A stretch of 64,000 nt of DNA from Magnetococcales bacterium (lineage in GTDB: Bacteria; Pseudomonadota; Magnetococcia; Magnetococcales; JADGCH01): positions 29,460-93,459 of the forward strand of contig JADGCH010000006.1 in assembly GCA_015229115.1 (NCBI GenBank). The letters run 5' to 3'. Shown in pieces: positions 27,752 through 36,433 of this stretch (positions are counted from its first letter, which is position 1; each line of letters opens with the position of its first letter). The notes below the pieces were generated by a model. It was not told the DNA's origin, ran no database searches, and saw nothing but the letters and a program-made list of their open reading frames with translations. A program made the position numbers and the translations under genes.

Positions 27752-28055
27752 CGTCTTTGAGTTGCTCTATGAAACACGGACTTGATTTATATCATGCCAT
27801 GAACTTTCTGTTCGTGACATACAAAACTATCAAAGCGCTTCATTATACCAATCCGCCACAGTTACCACAAATGATAAAACGCAGATAACGTGTTTTTCTG
27901 TTTCGAACTACCTATACAAAGTTATCTAAATCATCAAAAATAATTATAGATAAACCGGCTGGATGGTGAGCTTTCCAGGCCGTATAATGAGCGTGTCTTG
28001 ACAGTTGTCCTGTCTACCCTTACATTTTATTATTTCCTCAACACTCCAACTCTGG
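27752..28055. promoter_or_regulatory. Divergent intergenic region; sigma70-type promoter for alaC at 27998-28026
   Basis: This 304-nt gap separates the START/bc1 cluster from alaC-hom. On the plus strand TTGACA at 27998-28003 is followed after exactly 17 nt by TACATT at 28021-28026, a good sigma70 promoter. A start near 28033 would give a leader of about 20 nt before the alaC ATG at 28056. A second TATAAT lies at 27983-27988 without a good -35. The half nearer 27751 is AT-rich (27890-27950) and should hold the opposite-strand promoter, but I see no confident match there. Confidence 0.6.
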
Positions 28056-29258
28056 ATGACGCGATTCATGGAAGAGTTTTTTCGTATCAAGCGGTTGCCG
28101 CCTTATGTGTTTGCTGTTGTCAATGAGCTGAAATGCCAGGCCAGAGCACGTGGCGAAGACATCATCGATTTCGGTATGGGAAACCCGGACTTGCCAACTC
28201 CGCAACACATCGTCGATAAGTTGTGTGAAGCCGCACAGCAGGGACGCAACCACCGTTATTCGGTCTCGCGCGGCATTCTCGGCCTGCGACGCGCTATCTG
28301 TGGCTATTACAAACGGCGCTTTAATGTTGACCTTGATCCGGATAGCGAAGCCATTGTGACCATTGGTTCCAAAGAGGGTCTGTCCCATCTGGCCTTGGCC
28401 ATGACCACGCCTGGAATGACCGTTCTAACGCCCAATCCAACCTATCCTATCCATGTCTACAGTTTCGTGCTATCCGGTGCTGATATCCGTCATGTACCCT
28501 TGTCACGCGATGTCGACTTTTTCGAGGAACTGCGCAAGGCCGTGCTCAACAGTTGGCCGCGCCCAAAAGTATTGGTGGTCAATTTCCCATCCAATCCGAC
28601 AGCCATGGTCGTTGAGCTTGATTTTTACGAAAAGGTAGTCGCCTTTGCCCGCGAGTACAACCTGATGGTACTATCCGACATCGCCTATGCCGAAATCTGT
28701 TTCGACGGCTACCAAGCCCCCAGTATTCTGCAGGTGCCCGGAGCCAAGGATGTGGCTGTTGAGTTTTATTCGCTCTCCAAGACCTACAACATGCCGGGGT
28801 GGCGTGTCGGCTTTGCGGTCGGCAATCCATACCTGATTCGCGCCCTGACACGCATTAAGTCCTACCTCGACTATGGCATGTTTCAACCGATTCAGATTGC
28901 CGCCACTGTGGCGCTCAACGGTCCGCAGGAGTGCGTTGCCGAGGCGCGTCAAATCTACCAGTCACGACGGGATCTGTTGCTGGATGGTCTGTCACGTGCT
29001 GGATGGTCGATTGAACCACCCAAGGCCTCCATGTTCATCTGGGCCAAGATTCCGGAGGAGTTTCAAAAGCTAGGCTCGCTGGAGTTTACCAAACTGTTGT
29101 TAAAAGAAGCCAAGGTAGCTGTCAGTCCTGGTGTTGGGTTTGGTGAATATGGGGATGACTCGGTTCGGATTGCCTTGATTGAGAACGAGCACCGTACCCG
29201 CCAGGCCATTCGCAGTATACGCCGGTTTCTGGGTGCCGGGGCCGATGTCAGACCGTAA
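28056..29258 (+). CDS. alaC: Alanine/aspartate-type aminotransferase (AlaC family)
   Basis: A 400-residue PLP-dependent class I aminotransferase. The opening [19 protein letters not shown] and [15 protein letters not shown] match AlaC. The PLP lysine lies in [15 protein letters not shown], the Asp that holds the pyridine N in [15 protein letters not shown], and the substrate Arg in [12 protein letters not shown]. AlaC makes alanine from pyruvate and glutamate. I start at the ATG at 28056, because the frame further upstream would begin before the predicted transcription start. In many genomes alaC directly precedes hom, as here. Confidence 0.92.
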   Translation: MTRFMEEFFRIKRLPPYVFAVVNELKCQARARGEDIIDFGMGNPDLPTPQHIVDKLCEAAQQGRNHRYSVSRGILGLRRAICGYYKRRFNVDLDPDSEAIVTIGSKEGLSHLALAMTTPGMTVLTPNPTYPIHVYSFVLSGADIRHVPLSRDVDFFEELRKAVLNSWPRPKVLVVNFPSNPTAMVVELDFYEKVVAFAREYNLMVLSDIAYAEICFDGYQAPSILQVPGAKDVAVEFYSLSKTYNMPGWRVGFAVGNPYLIRALTRIKSYLDYGMFQPIQIAATVALNGPQECVAEARQIYQSRRDLLLDGLSRAGWSIEPPKASMFIWAKIPEEFQKLGSLEFTKLLLKEAKVAVSPGVGFGEYGDDSVRIALIENEHRTRQAIRSIRRFLGAGADVRP

Positions 29259-29282
29259 TACAGAGAAAGGATGGGTCCACTG

Positions 29283-30593
29283 ATGGAATTGCGTATTGGT
29301 CTTCTGGGATTGGGTACGGTTGGTTCCGGCGTCGTTCGTCTGCTGCAGACCCATGCCAAGTTACTGGAACAACGTAGTGGCGTGGTGTTGCGCTTGGTAC
29401 GTATCGCCACCAAACGCATACCCGGTTGGGATCGTGGCTTCGACCTTGGCACGACGGAATTGACGGACGATGTCACACGGGTCGTTGGTGCCAGCGATAT
29501 CGATGTCTGTATTGAGCTAATTGGCGGCATCCACCCTGCCCGCGACTTCATCACCACAGCCCTGCAGCATGGCCAGCATGTCGTCACAGCCAACAAGGCC
29601 CTGATTGCCGAGCATGGCAATGAGCTGTTTGCATTGGCGCAACAGCAGAATATTGAACTGGCCTTTGAGGCCGCCGTAGCCGGTGCTATTCCCATCATCC
29701 GGGTCATGAAGGAAGGTCTGGTGGCCAACCAGATTGAACAACTCTATGGTATCCTGAACGGCACCTGCAATTACATCCTGACGGAAATGCGCGAAAAGGG
29801 ATTGCCTTTTGACCAAGTGTTGGCTGAGGCGCAGCGCCTGGGTTACGCCGAGGCTGATCCGACACTGGATATTGATGGTATTGACGCGGCACACAAGTTG
29901 GCTATCCTGGCCGCCATCGCTTTTGGAACCCCTGTCGCCTTTCACGATGTGACGGTTGAAGGAATTCGCCACGTTTCCGACCTTGACATTTACTGGGCCA
30001 GGGAAATGGGCTATCGCATTAAATTATTGGGGATCGCCAAACAAAGTGCTGCCGGTCTGGATGTTCGGGTACAGCCGGTTATGATCAACGCACATAGCAC
30101 CCTAGCCGCTGTTGACGGGGTGTTCAATGCCGTCTTTGTCCAGAGCGATTTTGCCGGCTCATCAATGTATTACGGCCGTGGCGCTGGTGAAAAACCGACA
30201 GCCAGCGCTGTTGTCTCCGATTTAGTTGACTTGGCAAGAAACTTACGCTCAGGAGCCCGCCAACGGGTTGCCAGCCTATCAACACAACCCCAGCATCTAC
30301 GACCTCGTCATTGCTGTCCGGTTGAAGATCGGACCGGTGAATATTACCTACGGCTGCTGGTGCGTGATCGCCCGGGAGTGCTGGCAGAGATTGCTACCAT
30401 TCTTAAAAATGGCCAGATTTCGTTGAAGATTGTTCATCAGCATCAGCGCGCTCCGATGGAGGCTGTTCCTCTGATTATTGTCACGCACGAGACATCGGAA
30501 CAGCAAATCCAGGCCGGTTTGAAAGCGCTATCGGAGCTGGAATCGGTGTTGGAGCCCCCGCGTTTGATCCGTATTGAACATTTGGGCGCGTAG
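29283..30593 (+). CDS. hom: Homoserine dehydrogenase with C-terminal ACT domain
   Basis: A 436-residue enzyme of the threonine/methionine pathway, reducing aspartate semialdehyde to homoserine. The N-terminal Rossmann motif is GLLGLGTVGSGVV. ANKALIAEHG and the catalytic-domain signature (GILNGTCNYILTEM, then AQRLGYAEADPTLDIDG) follow, and a C-terminal ACT domain (VRDRPGVLAEIATIL) probably gives threonine feedback. The ATG at 29283 is preferred over that at 29271, because AGAAAGG ends directly before the first and at about 13 nt from the second. It lies 24 nt after alaC; thrC does not follow. Confidence 0.96.
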   Translation: MELRIGLLGLGTVGSGVVRLLQTHAKLLEQRSGVVLRLVRIATKRIPGWDRGFDLGTTELTDDVTRVVGASDIDVCIELIGGIHPARDFITTALQHGQHVVTANKALIAEHGNELFALAQQQNIELAFEAAVAGAIPIIRVMKEGLVANQIEQLYGILNGTCNYILTEMREKGLPFDQVLAEAQRLGYAEADPTLDIDGIDAAHKLAILAAIAFGTPVAFHDVTVEGIRHVSDLDIYWAREMGYRIKLLGIAKQSAAGLDVRVQPVMINAHSTLAAVDGVFNAVFVQSDFAGSSMYYGRGAGEKPTASAVVSDLVDLARNLRSGARQRVASLSTQPQHLRPRHCCPVEDRTGEYYLRLLVRDRPGVLAEIATILKNGQISLKIVHQHQRAPMEAVPLIIVTHETSEQQIQAGLKALSELESVLEPPRLIRIEHLGA

Positions 30594-30606
30594 TCAGGGA
30601 AGTGTT

Positions 30607-32697
30607 ATGGTCCAGAAGTACGTTCCGCCTCTGATTTCTGTTGTCATTCCAGCCTATAATGCCAGTAGGACCTTGGTAGCGGCTATAGAGTCGGTGTTGC
30701 AGCAGGATGTGCGACCGATTGAGATTATTGTGGTTGATGATGCCTCATCTGACGGTACGCTGGAGTTGGCGCGTTCTTTTGTAACACGGTATGACTTCAT
30801 CCAAGTTGTTTCCCAGGTGCGCAATGCTGGCCCATCCCAATCTCGCAACCTCGGGCTCGGTATTGCGCAGGCACCCTATGTCTGTTTTCTTGATGCCGAT
30901 GATGAGTATCTGCCAGGATTTCTTAACAAGACCATGCAGGTTCTACAAGAAGATCGATCTGTTAGCGTCGTCAGTACCGCAGTCGAGATTGTCAACCTGA
31001 ACTCGTCCAAGGTCATCCACAACCTCAATGATGCTGTTGCTAGTTCGCTTCCGTCCAACATATTGGTGCGTAAAGAAGCACTACTACTGATCGGTGGATT
31101 CGCCGTAGCACCGTTTTTCCACCGTCAAAGCACCGAAGATGTACTACTTCGCCGCATGCTACGGACCTATTTCAAAAATAAACATGTACCTGAAAAATTA
31201 TACAAGCATATTTTATATGGAAACAATAATCATCTTCACGGTGTGATAGACACGTACAATAATGTAGATAATAATGCTGAATTTAGTCAGTTCTATTACG
31301 ACCATACCCTTGAACACAACCGTGTTCGCGATTCTGCTATCCAACGCATGCAGAATGTGATTCAGTCAAGCACCAGCATTCCATCCTTCGTCCACTGGAA
31401 CTTCACCTCGTCTATCCATCACGCTGAATGGCAGCAACTGTCCCAACGCTATCATACTATTCAGGGGTATCTACAGCCCATCGAAGGCTATCTACTCTAT
31501 TACTGGGCTATGAATGGACCCGGACAAGGTGTTGTTGTAGAAATTGGCAGTTTCATGGGTCGATCCACTTGCTGGCTGGCAGCCGGCAGTCGAGCAGCCA
31601 ATCGTGGCAAGGTGGTCGCATGTGACCACTTCCGTGGATCTCCCGAACATCAAGTTGGTGCAGTTGAGGAAGTCACAGCAATTGTCACGCATGGAACGAC
31701 TTTACCGCAGTTTCAGGCCAATATCCAACGGATGGGACTAACTGACTGGGTTGAGACTCGAGTCGGTAGTTCAGAATCCGTTGGACATCTCTGGCCACGT
31801 ACTCAACCTATTCGGCTATTGTTTATCGATGCCGACCATTCCTACGAGACAACACGGCTCGATTTCATCACTTGGTTGCCTCTTGTTGAACCAGGTGGAT
31901 TAGTTGCTTTTCATGATATCGGTGTATTCTGGGGATGTTCCCAGTTTTATAATGAATTATTACAACACAACCCAACCATTGAAGAGGTTGGATCTGCTGG
32001 TACCATTCGGTTGGTGCGCAAACCATTCAGCACTATACAACTATCGTTACCAGAGGTGACTGAATCGCCACTGGCACTTGAAACGAAGAAACAAGCAGCA
32101 CAGTCCAAGACCTTGCGTGGCAATTGGCACCGTGCCAACGGCCAGTTGCAGGAAGCCATCGATTGTTATCGTCAAGCGTTGGCTATTTATGCACTTGATG
32201 CTGAGGCACTACTACAGTTGGGTGCTATCTTCTTTGCCCAAAGTCAACTAGATCAAGCCGAACGCTACTACCGCATGGCCACTACGGTTACCCCTGTTGC
32301 TGGCGCTACCTACAATAACCTAGCCATGGTGCTGGAAAAACAGGGTAAATTCGAAGAGGCAATCGAGTACTATAATCGTGCTATCGGACAGGAACCACAG
32401 CAGGTCTTTTTTTATCTCAATTTAGCAGCTGTCCATTTTGGTCAAGGTCAACTGGACCAAGCAGAACTCTGCTACCGACGCGCACTAACGGTAACAACCC
32501 GTTCCGTTGAGCTATGGAGCCGTCTGGGACTTGTCCTGGCAAAGCAAGATCGACTGGATGAAGCACTAGAGTGTTTTGATCGCGCGTTTGAACTTCATCC
32601 GGACCATCCCGAACCCAAAACGTACCTGCATACCTTACAGGGATCCCAGCAGAAAAGGTTGGATCGTATCGGGCAAATGCTGTCATACAATCCCTGA
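30607..32697 (+). CDS. GT2 glycosyltransferase - methyltransferase - TPR fusion (copy A)
   Basis: A 696-residue three-part protein. Residues 1-235 are a GT-A/GT2 glycosyltransferase (ISVVIPAYNAS, IIVVDDASSDGT and the DxD metal site FLDADDEY, Asp96-Asp99). Residues about 290-480 are a class I methyltransferase of the Methyltransf_24/CmcI type, with SAM loop VVEIGSFMGRST, acidic CDHFRG, and the LFIDADHSYE and FHDIG metal-site candidates. Residues about 505-690 are four to five TPR units (GNWHRANGQLQEAIDCYRQAL and repeats). ATG 30607 has GGGAAG upstream. It opens the glycan island 13 nt after hom. Likely role: adding and O-methylating sugars on a surface polymer or protein; the substrate is unknown. 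Confidence 0.82.
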   Translation: MVQKYVPPLISVVIPAYNASRTLVAAIESVLQQDVRPIEIIVVDDASSDGTLELARSFVTRYDFIQVVSQVRNAGPSQSRNLGLGIAQAPYVCFLDADDEYLPGFLNKTMQVLQEDRSVSVVSTAVEIVNLNSSKVIHNLNDAVASSLPSNILVRKEALLLIGGFAVAPFFHRQSTEDVLLRRMLRTYFKNKHVPEKLYKHILYGNNNHLHGVIDTYNNVDNNAEFSQFYYDHTLEHNRVRDSAIQRMQNVIQSSTSIPSFVHWNFTSSIHHAEWQQLSQRYHTIQGYLQPIEGYLLYYWAMNGPGQGVVVEIGSFMGRSTCWLAAGSRAANRGKVVACDHFRGSPEHQVGAVEEVTAIVTHGTTLPQFQANIQRMGLTDWVETRVGSSESVGHLWPRTQPIRLLFIDADHSYETTRLDFITWLPLVEPGGLVAFHDIGVFWGCSQFYNELLQHNPTIEEVGSAGTIRLVRKPFSTIQLSLPEVTESPLALETKKQAAQSKTLRGNWHRANGQLQEAIDCYRQALAIYALDAEALLQLGAIFFAQSQLDQAERYYRMATTVTPVAGATYNNLAMVLEKQGKFEEAIEYYNRAIGQEPQQVFFYLNLAAVHFGQGQLDQAELCYRRALTVTTRSVELWSRLGLVLAKQDRLDEALECFDRAFELHPDHPEPKTYLHTLQGSQQKRLDRIGQMLSYNP

Positions 32698-32749
32698 ATA
32701 CCTTGTGCCAAAGCAAGTACCCAATAGCAGCAATATCAGGATAAAAAGA

Positions 32750-34039
32750 GTGAAGCAAATTAGTTATAATGAAGTTCCAATTATTATAAATAGTTTCAAC
32801 AAAAAAACATGCCTAGAGTTGCTGCTCAATTGGTTGCGTGAATATGAATATAAGAGGATATTCATTATCGATAACGCGTCGACGTACCAACCTCTCTTAA
32901 AATATTATGATGAATTGCTCTACAATTTTCCGCCTAATGTTATCAGCATCGCTAAACTGTCGTCCAACTACGGGCCATTTGCCCTGTGGAACAAGGATCT
33001 TTTGCGTGGGTTAGGAATAGAATCAGAGTTCGTCTACACCGATAGCACTGTCGTTCCCGATGAGAATTGTCCTGGTGACGTTGTCGGGTATTTACAGAAT
33101 GTCCTAGTTAATCATTCCACCATCAGCAGTATTGGCCTCGGAGTACGGGTCGATGATATTCCACAAAGCAATTCGTCTCGTGACGCAATCCAGAAAATGG
33201 AGTCGCGCCTTTGGCAAAAACCCGCTATGCGGGGATTTTTTTGGGCGGAATCGGAAACGACCTTCACCCTGTACCGACCACTGGCCCAACGCAATTCCAA
33301 TCCCGCCAGCATAAGAAGCGGTTATCCATACCTTGCACGACGCACCAGCTGGTATACAAACAGCTTACGCTTGACCGAAGAAGAGGGCTTCTGTGCCACT
33401 GCAACCGGCTATGGTGCCAAACATGCTCATCAAGGAACATCCGACACCACGAAACAGTTGTTGCATTTAGGTTGTGGTAGGGATTATTTTCCCGGGTGGA
33501 TTAACCTAGACATGGTCGGTTGTGCTGATATCCATTTCAACCTCGATAACTGTGGGGAAGAGAAGATTCCCCTATCAGATGACCAAATCGACGGATTTTA
33601 TATGTCACATCTCTTTGAGCATATTCGAAATCCACTGACCATGATGGAGGAATTATGGCGTATCGCCAAGAATGGTGCACAATTGATCATACGCTTGCCC
33701 TATGGTTCTTCTGATGATGCCTTCGAGGATCCAACCTACGTGAGGCCCTATTTTGAGACTAGTTTTCATGTATTCTCTCAGTCATCACACAAAACGGCAG
33801 ATTATGGATACAGGGCTGATTGGCATACTGAGAAAATTATGCTGATTGTCCCGAAAGGGACTATTGGTGAAATAGCCGAGACCTATAAGCAGATCAAGCA
33901 GAAGCGGAACATAGTTCGTGAAATGGTTGTCATGATGCGTGCGGTAAAACCGGCTAGGTTATCAACCGCAAAATTCGAGAGTATTCCAACAGTCATCATA
34001 GATAATCCTCTCCTAGAACAAGCTAGTTTTTTATGGTAA
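32750..34039 (+). CDS. GT-like / class I methyltransferase two-domain protein (copy B)
   Basis: A 429-residue protein. The first 280 residues look like a divergent glycosyltransferase-type fold (PIIINSFNKKTCLELLLNWL, IFIIDNAST, and a D-rich FVYTDSTVVPDE). The last 150 are a SAM methyltransferase (LLHLGCGRDYFPGWINLDM, then DGFYMSHLFEHIRNP and ELWRIAKNGAQLIIRLP). I start at the GTG at 32750 for two reasons. AGGA lies 8 nt upstream, and the resulting N-terminus aligns residue for residue with the paralog at 34074. The frame is open upstream to 32576 but that stretch overlaps the previous gene. Base composition is AT-richer than the core genes. Confidence 0.7.
   Translation: MKQISYNEVPIIINSFNKKTCLELLLNWLREYEYKRIFIIDNASTYQPLLKYYDELLYNFPPNVISIAKLSSNYGPFALWNKDLLRGLGIESEFVYTDSTVVPDENCPGDVVGYLQNVLVNHSTISSIGLGVRVDDIPQSNSSRDAIQKMESRLWQKPAMRGFFWAESETTFTLYRPLAQRNSNPASIRSGYPYLARRTSWYTNSLRLTEEEGFCATATGYGAKHAHQGTSDTTKQLLHLGCGRDYFPGWINLDMVGCADIHFNLDNCGEEKIPLSDDQIDGFYMSHLFEHIRNPLTMMEELWRIAKNGAQLIIRLPYGSSDDAFEDPTYVRPYFETSFHVFSQSSHKTADYGYRADWHTEKIMLIVPKGTIGEIAETYKQIKQKRNIVREMVVMMRAVKPARLSTAKFESIPTVIIDNPLLEQASFLW
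33216..33242 (+). other. Terminator-like hairpin with T7 tract inside copy B
   Basis: Within the coding sequence, AAAAACCCGC, loop TAT, GCGGGGA is followed by seven T. This has the form of an intrinsic terminator: GC stem then U-tract. It encodes the conserved KPAMRGFF block, so it may be only a coding by-product; the paralog at 34.5 kb encodes a similar peptide without the clean stem. Confidence 0.45.
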
Positions 34040-34073
34040 ATTGATACTTATAGTTTGTAAAGAAATATAATAC

Positions 34074-35408
34074 ATGAAAGGCATTTACTATAAATATATT
34101 CCTATATTTATCAATAGCTTCAACAGAAAGAAGTGCTTAAGCCTGCTCGTTGATTGGCTGCTTGTTAATGACTATAAAAATATCCTCATTATCGATAATG
34201 CTTCTACGTATCCTCCCTTGCTGGAATATTTTACAACCCTAGAAAAATATCATGAAATCAAGCTGATACGGCTGGAAGAAAATTTGGGACACGAGTGCAT
34301 ATGGAAAGCCAATCTGCTCGAATCATTGAACATTGATTCCGAATTTGTCTATACCGACCCGGACATCCTCCCAGATGAAGGATGCCCATCTGACGTTGTC
34401 GGTCATTTACAGCAAATCCTGATCCGTAATCCTTCGATTAGCAAAGTAGGTATTGGCATACGTATTGATGATCTTCCTGAGTGCAACCGTTCACGCAGAG
34501 ATCTTGAGATGATGTTTTTCTATCGCTGGCGAAAACCTGCTATGCCTGGTCTTTTTTGGGCACCGGTCGATACGGTTTTTGCTCTCTATCGTCCATTCGG
34601 ATCCAGAAACTTTAGCTTCAGCAACACCTGTACAGGATATCCTTACTACGCAAGGCATTTGCCGTGGTATACCGATAGTGATAATCTAAGCGATGAGGAT
34701 TTGTACTACGGCGCGACAACTGCAACGGGGGTATCTCACTTTCTATATGGAAGATATATAGAGCCTATTCGTTTACATGATAGATTAACCAAAGAAAAGT
34801 TCTATCGTGAGAATACGGTAAAACTGTTACATCTCTGTTGTGGTAAGGACTATTTTTTTGGCTGGATCAACCTAGATAGTAGGGAAAAGGCAGAGATTCA
34901 ATTTGATCTCAATGCCTGTAACCATAGAAAGATTCCTCTGTTTGATGATTCTATCGATGGTTTTTACTTAAATCATTGCTTACAGAACGTTAGAGACCCT
35001 CTTCCATTGATGGCAGAACTCTGGCGTGTTGCCAAAAATAATGCTCGAATGATTGTTCGCGTGCCTCATGGATCGTCGGATCATGTGATGGCTAGTTTTC
35101 CAGATGTGAGACCCTACTTTGAGAGCAGTTTCAACTATTTTTCCCAGCCTGTCTATACGACATTCGATTATGGTTACAAGGCTGATTGGTCAGTCGAGAA
35201 AATCATCCTTCATGTCGATAATAGTCTAGCAGGAATGGGCGCAGATGATGTCTATCGTAACATCAAAACATTGACCAATAGAGTCCATGAAATGATTGTG
35301 TTTCTGAGGGCTATCAAGCCTGAAAGAGATCGATGGCCTTCGTTGATCGATAAACCGAAAATTATTCTTAGTTTTTCTTCCCTGATTCCTGCAAGTGACC
35401 TATGGTGA
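34074..35408 (+). CDS. GT-like / class I methyltransferase two-domain protein (copy C)
   Basis: A 444-residue tandem paralog of the gene before it, 34 nt downstream. The two align throughout: PIFINSFNRKKCLSLLVDWL, ILIIDNAST, EFVYTDPDILPDEGCPSDVVGHLQ-type block, KPAMPGLFWAPVDT, then the methyltransferase LLHLCCGKDYFFGWINLD and ELWRVAKNNARMIVRVP. The SAM loop reads HLCCGKD against HLGCGRD in copy B, so its first Gly is replaced by Cys; activity may differ. In DGFYLNHCLQNVRDP the SHLFEH of copy B has become NHCLQN, another change in the usual post-loop HxxEH. AT-rich. Probable glycan modification, target unknown. Confidence 0.7.
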   Translation: MKGIYYKYIPIFINSFNRKKCLSLLVDWLLVNDYKNILIIDNASTYPPLLEYFTTLEKYHEIKLIRLEENLGHECIWKANLLESLNIDSEFVYTDPDILPDEGCPSDVVGHLQQILIRNPSISKVGIGIRIDDLPECNRSRRDLEMMFFYRWRKPAMPGLFWAPVDTVFALYRPFGSRNFSFSNTCTGYPYYARHLPWYTDSDNLSDEDLYYGATTATGVSHFLYGRYIEPIRLHDRLTKEKFYRENTVKLLHLCCGKDYFFGWINLDSREKAEIQFDLNACNHRKIPLFDDSIDGFYLNHCLQNVRDPLPLMAELWRVAKNNARMIVRVPHGSSDHVMASFPDVRPYFESSFNYFSQPVYTTFDYGYKADWSVEKIILHVDNSLAGMGADDVYRNIKTLTNRVHEMIVFLRAIKPERDRWPSLIDKPKIILSFSSLIPASDLW

Positions 35409-35435
35409 GAGATACTTCGAAAACTGCGTGGCGCA

Positions 35436-36419
35436 ATGGGTATTAAAATGAATTTCAGTCAATTGGCACAAATTGAACGTGAATTAGTAGACAGAAGTTT
35501 TGTACTACATCGAGACATCTACTCTATGTTGCCAGGTGAAACTTCGGAAAATGAAGTAGCCATCTCTGGATTTGGGGGGTATTTTTTTCTTAAGCTTGGA
35601 TCAAATGCTTGGGAAAAACAGCTTACGGGAGAAATGGTATTAACTGATGAAGCGATACATCGGTGGATACAACTCATCGTTGAACGAATGAATAAAAGCA
35701 AAGAAATTGGTTTTAACTTGATCCATATGATCATACCTGAAAAGCAGATTATTTTTCCACAATTTAGGTGGGGTGTGTACCACAGTGATATTAACCTTGA
35801 CAGGAGAATTTCCAAGCAGTTAGTGAATGCTTTATCTCCTTATGCACGTTTCGTATACCCTGCTGATCTTTTGATTAACTATCAATCTGAATGCGAATTA
35901 TATTTTCGAGGAGATTCTCATTGGTGCGCAACTGGGTGTATAATAGCCGGGTTAGATATCATAAACAGACTTTTACCTGATAAGGCAATTTCTTTAGACA
36001 GTGTTAACTATATTAATTTTGAGCGTAATGTGTGGGCAGTCGACCTCCCGTCTAATTTTCTACCAAAAGAAAAAATGACATTGGTTGGCCTTTACACTGC
36101 CATCTGTCATGAGGCGATTCTTATTAAACGGCCAGGAAAGACAATTTATGACAATAAATTGGATCGAATAACAGGTCAACATTTGGGTAATCGTTACGTT
36201 ATATTGAATGAAAATTCTATGACGGATGAGGAGGTGGCTATCTTTGGGGATAGTTATGCCTTTGCTTGTGGATTCAGTGATCTATTTGCCTATTTTTTCA
36301 GAAAGACGCATTTCTTCTGGGAAAAAAATATTGATTTCAATTATATTAACGATAATAGGATAAAGCATGTGGTCTGGGAAAGCTGTGAGAGGTTTCTAGT
36401 ATCGATTCCTACTTTATAA
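35436..36419 (+). CDS. AlgX/AlgJ-like SGNH-fold acyltransferase candidate
   Basis: A 327-residue protein, the most AT-rich gene in the window (35-40% GC in lines I counted). It carries FRGDSHW (Asp160, His162) and, later, AIFGDSYAF (Ser273). In AlgX and AlgJ, which O-acetylate alginate, the catalytic Asp-x-His precedes a GDS serine in just this order, and the DSHW form is typical. I therefore suggest an SGNH-type sugar O-acetyltransferase. I see no signal peptide or membrane segment, unlike AlgX/AlgJ, so it may act in the cytoplasm or the resemblance may be structural only. The ATG at 35448 is an alternative start. Confidence 0.6.
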   Translation: MGIKMNFSQLAQIERELVDRSFVLHRDIYSMLPGETSENEVAISGFGGYFFLKLGSNAWEKQLTGEMVLTDEAIHRWIQLIVERMNKSKEIGFNLIHMIIPEKQIIFPQFRWGVYHSDINLDRRISKQLVNALSPYARFVYPADLLINYQSECELYFRGDSHWCATGCIIAGLDIINRLLPDKAISLDSVNYINFERNVWAVDLPSNFLPKEKMTLVGLYTAICHEAILIKRPGKTIYDNKLDRITGQHLGNRYVILNENSMTDEEVAIFGDSYAFACGFSDLFAYFFRKTHFFWEKNIDFNYINDNRIKHVVWESCERFLVSIPTL

Positions 36420-36433
36420 CTAACAGACTCCTA

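Noticed and set aside
32576..32749. N-terminal extension of copy B by 58 codons
   Set aside because: The first 122 nt overlap the preceding gene's TPR coding region, and the paralog at 34074 begins exactly at the residue matching the GTG at 32750.
34041..34071. TTGATA and TATAAT before copy C of the glycan island
   Set aside because: Spacing is 19 nt and the -10 ends 2 nt before the start codon, so transcription would begin inside the gene; probably only AT-rich background.
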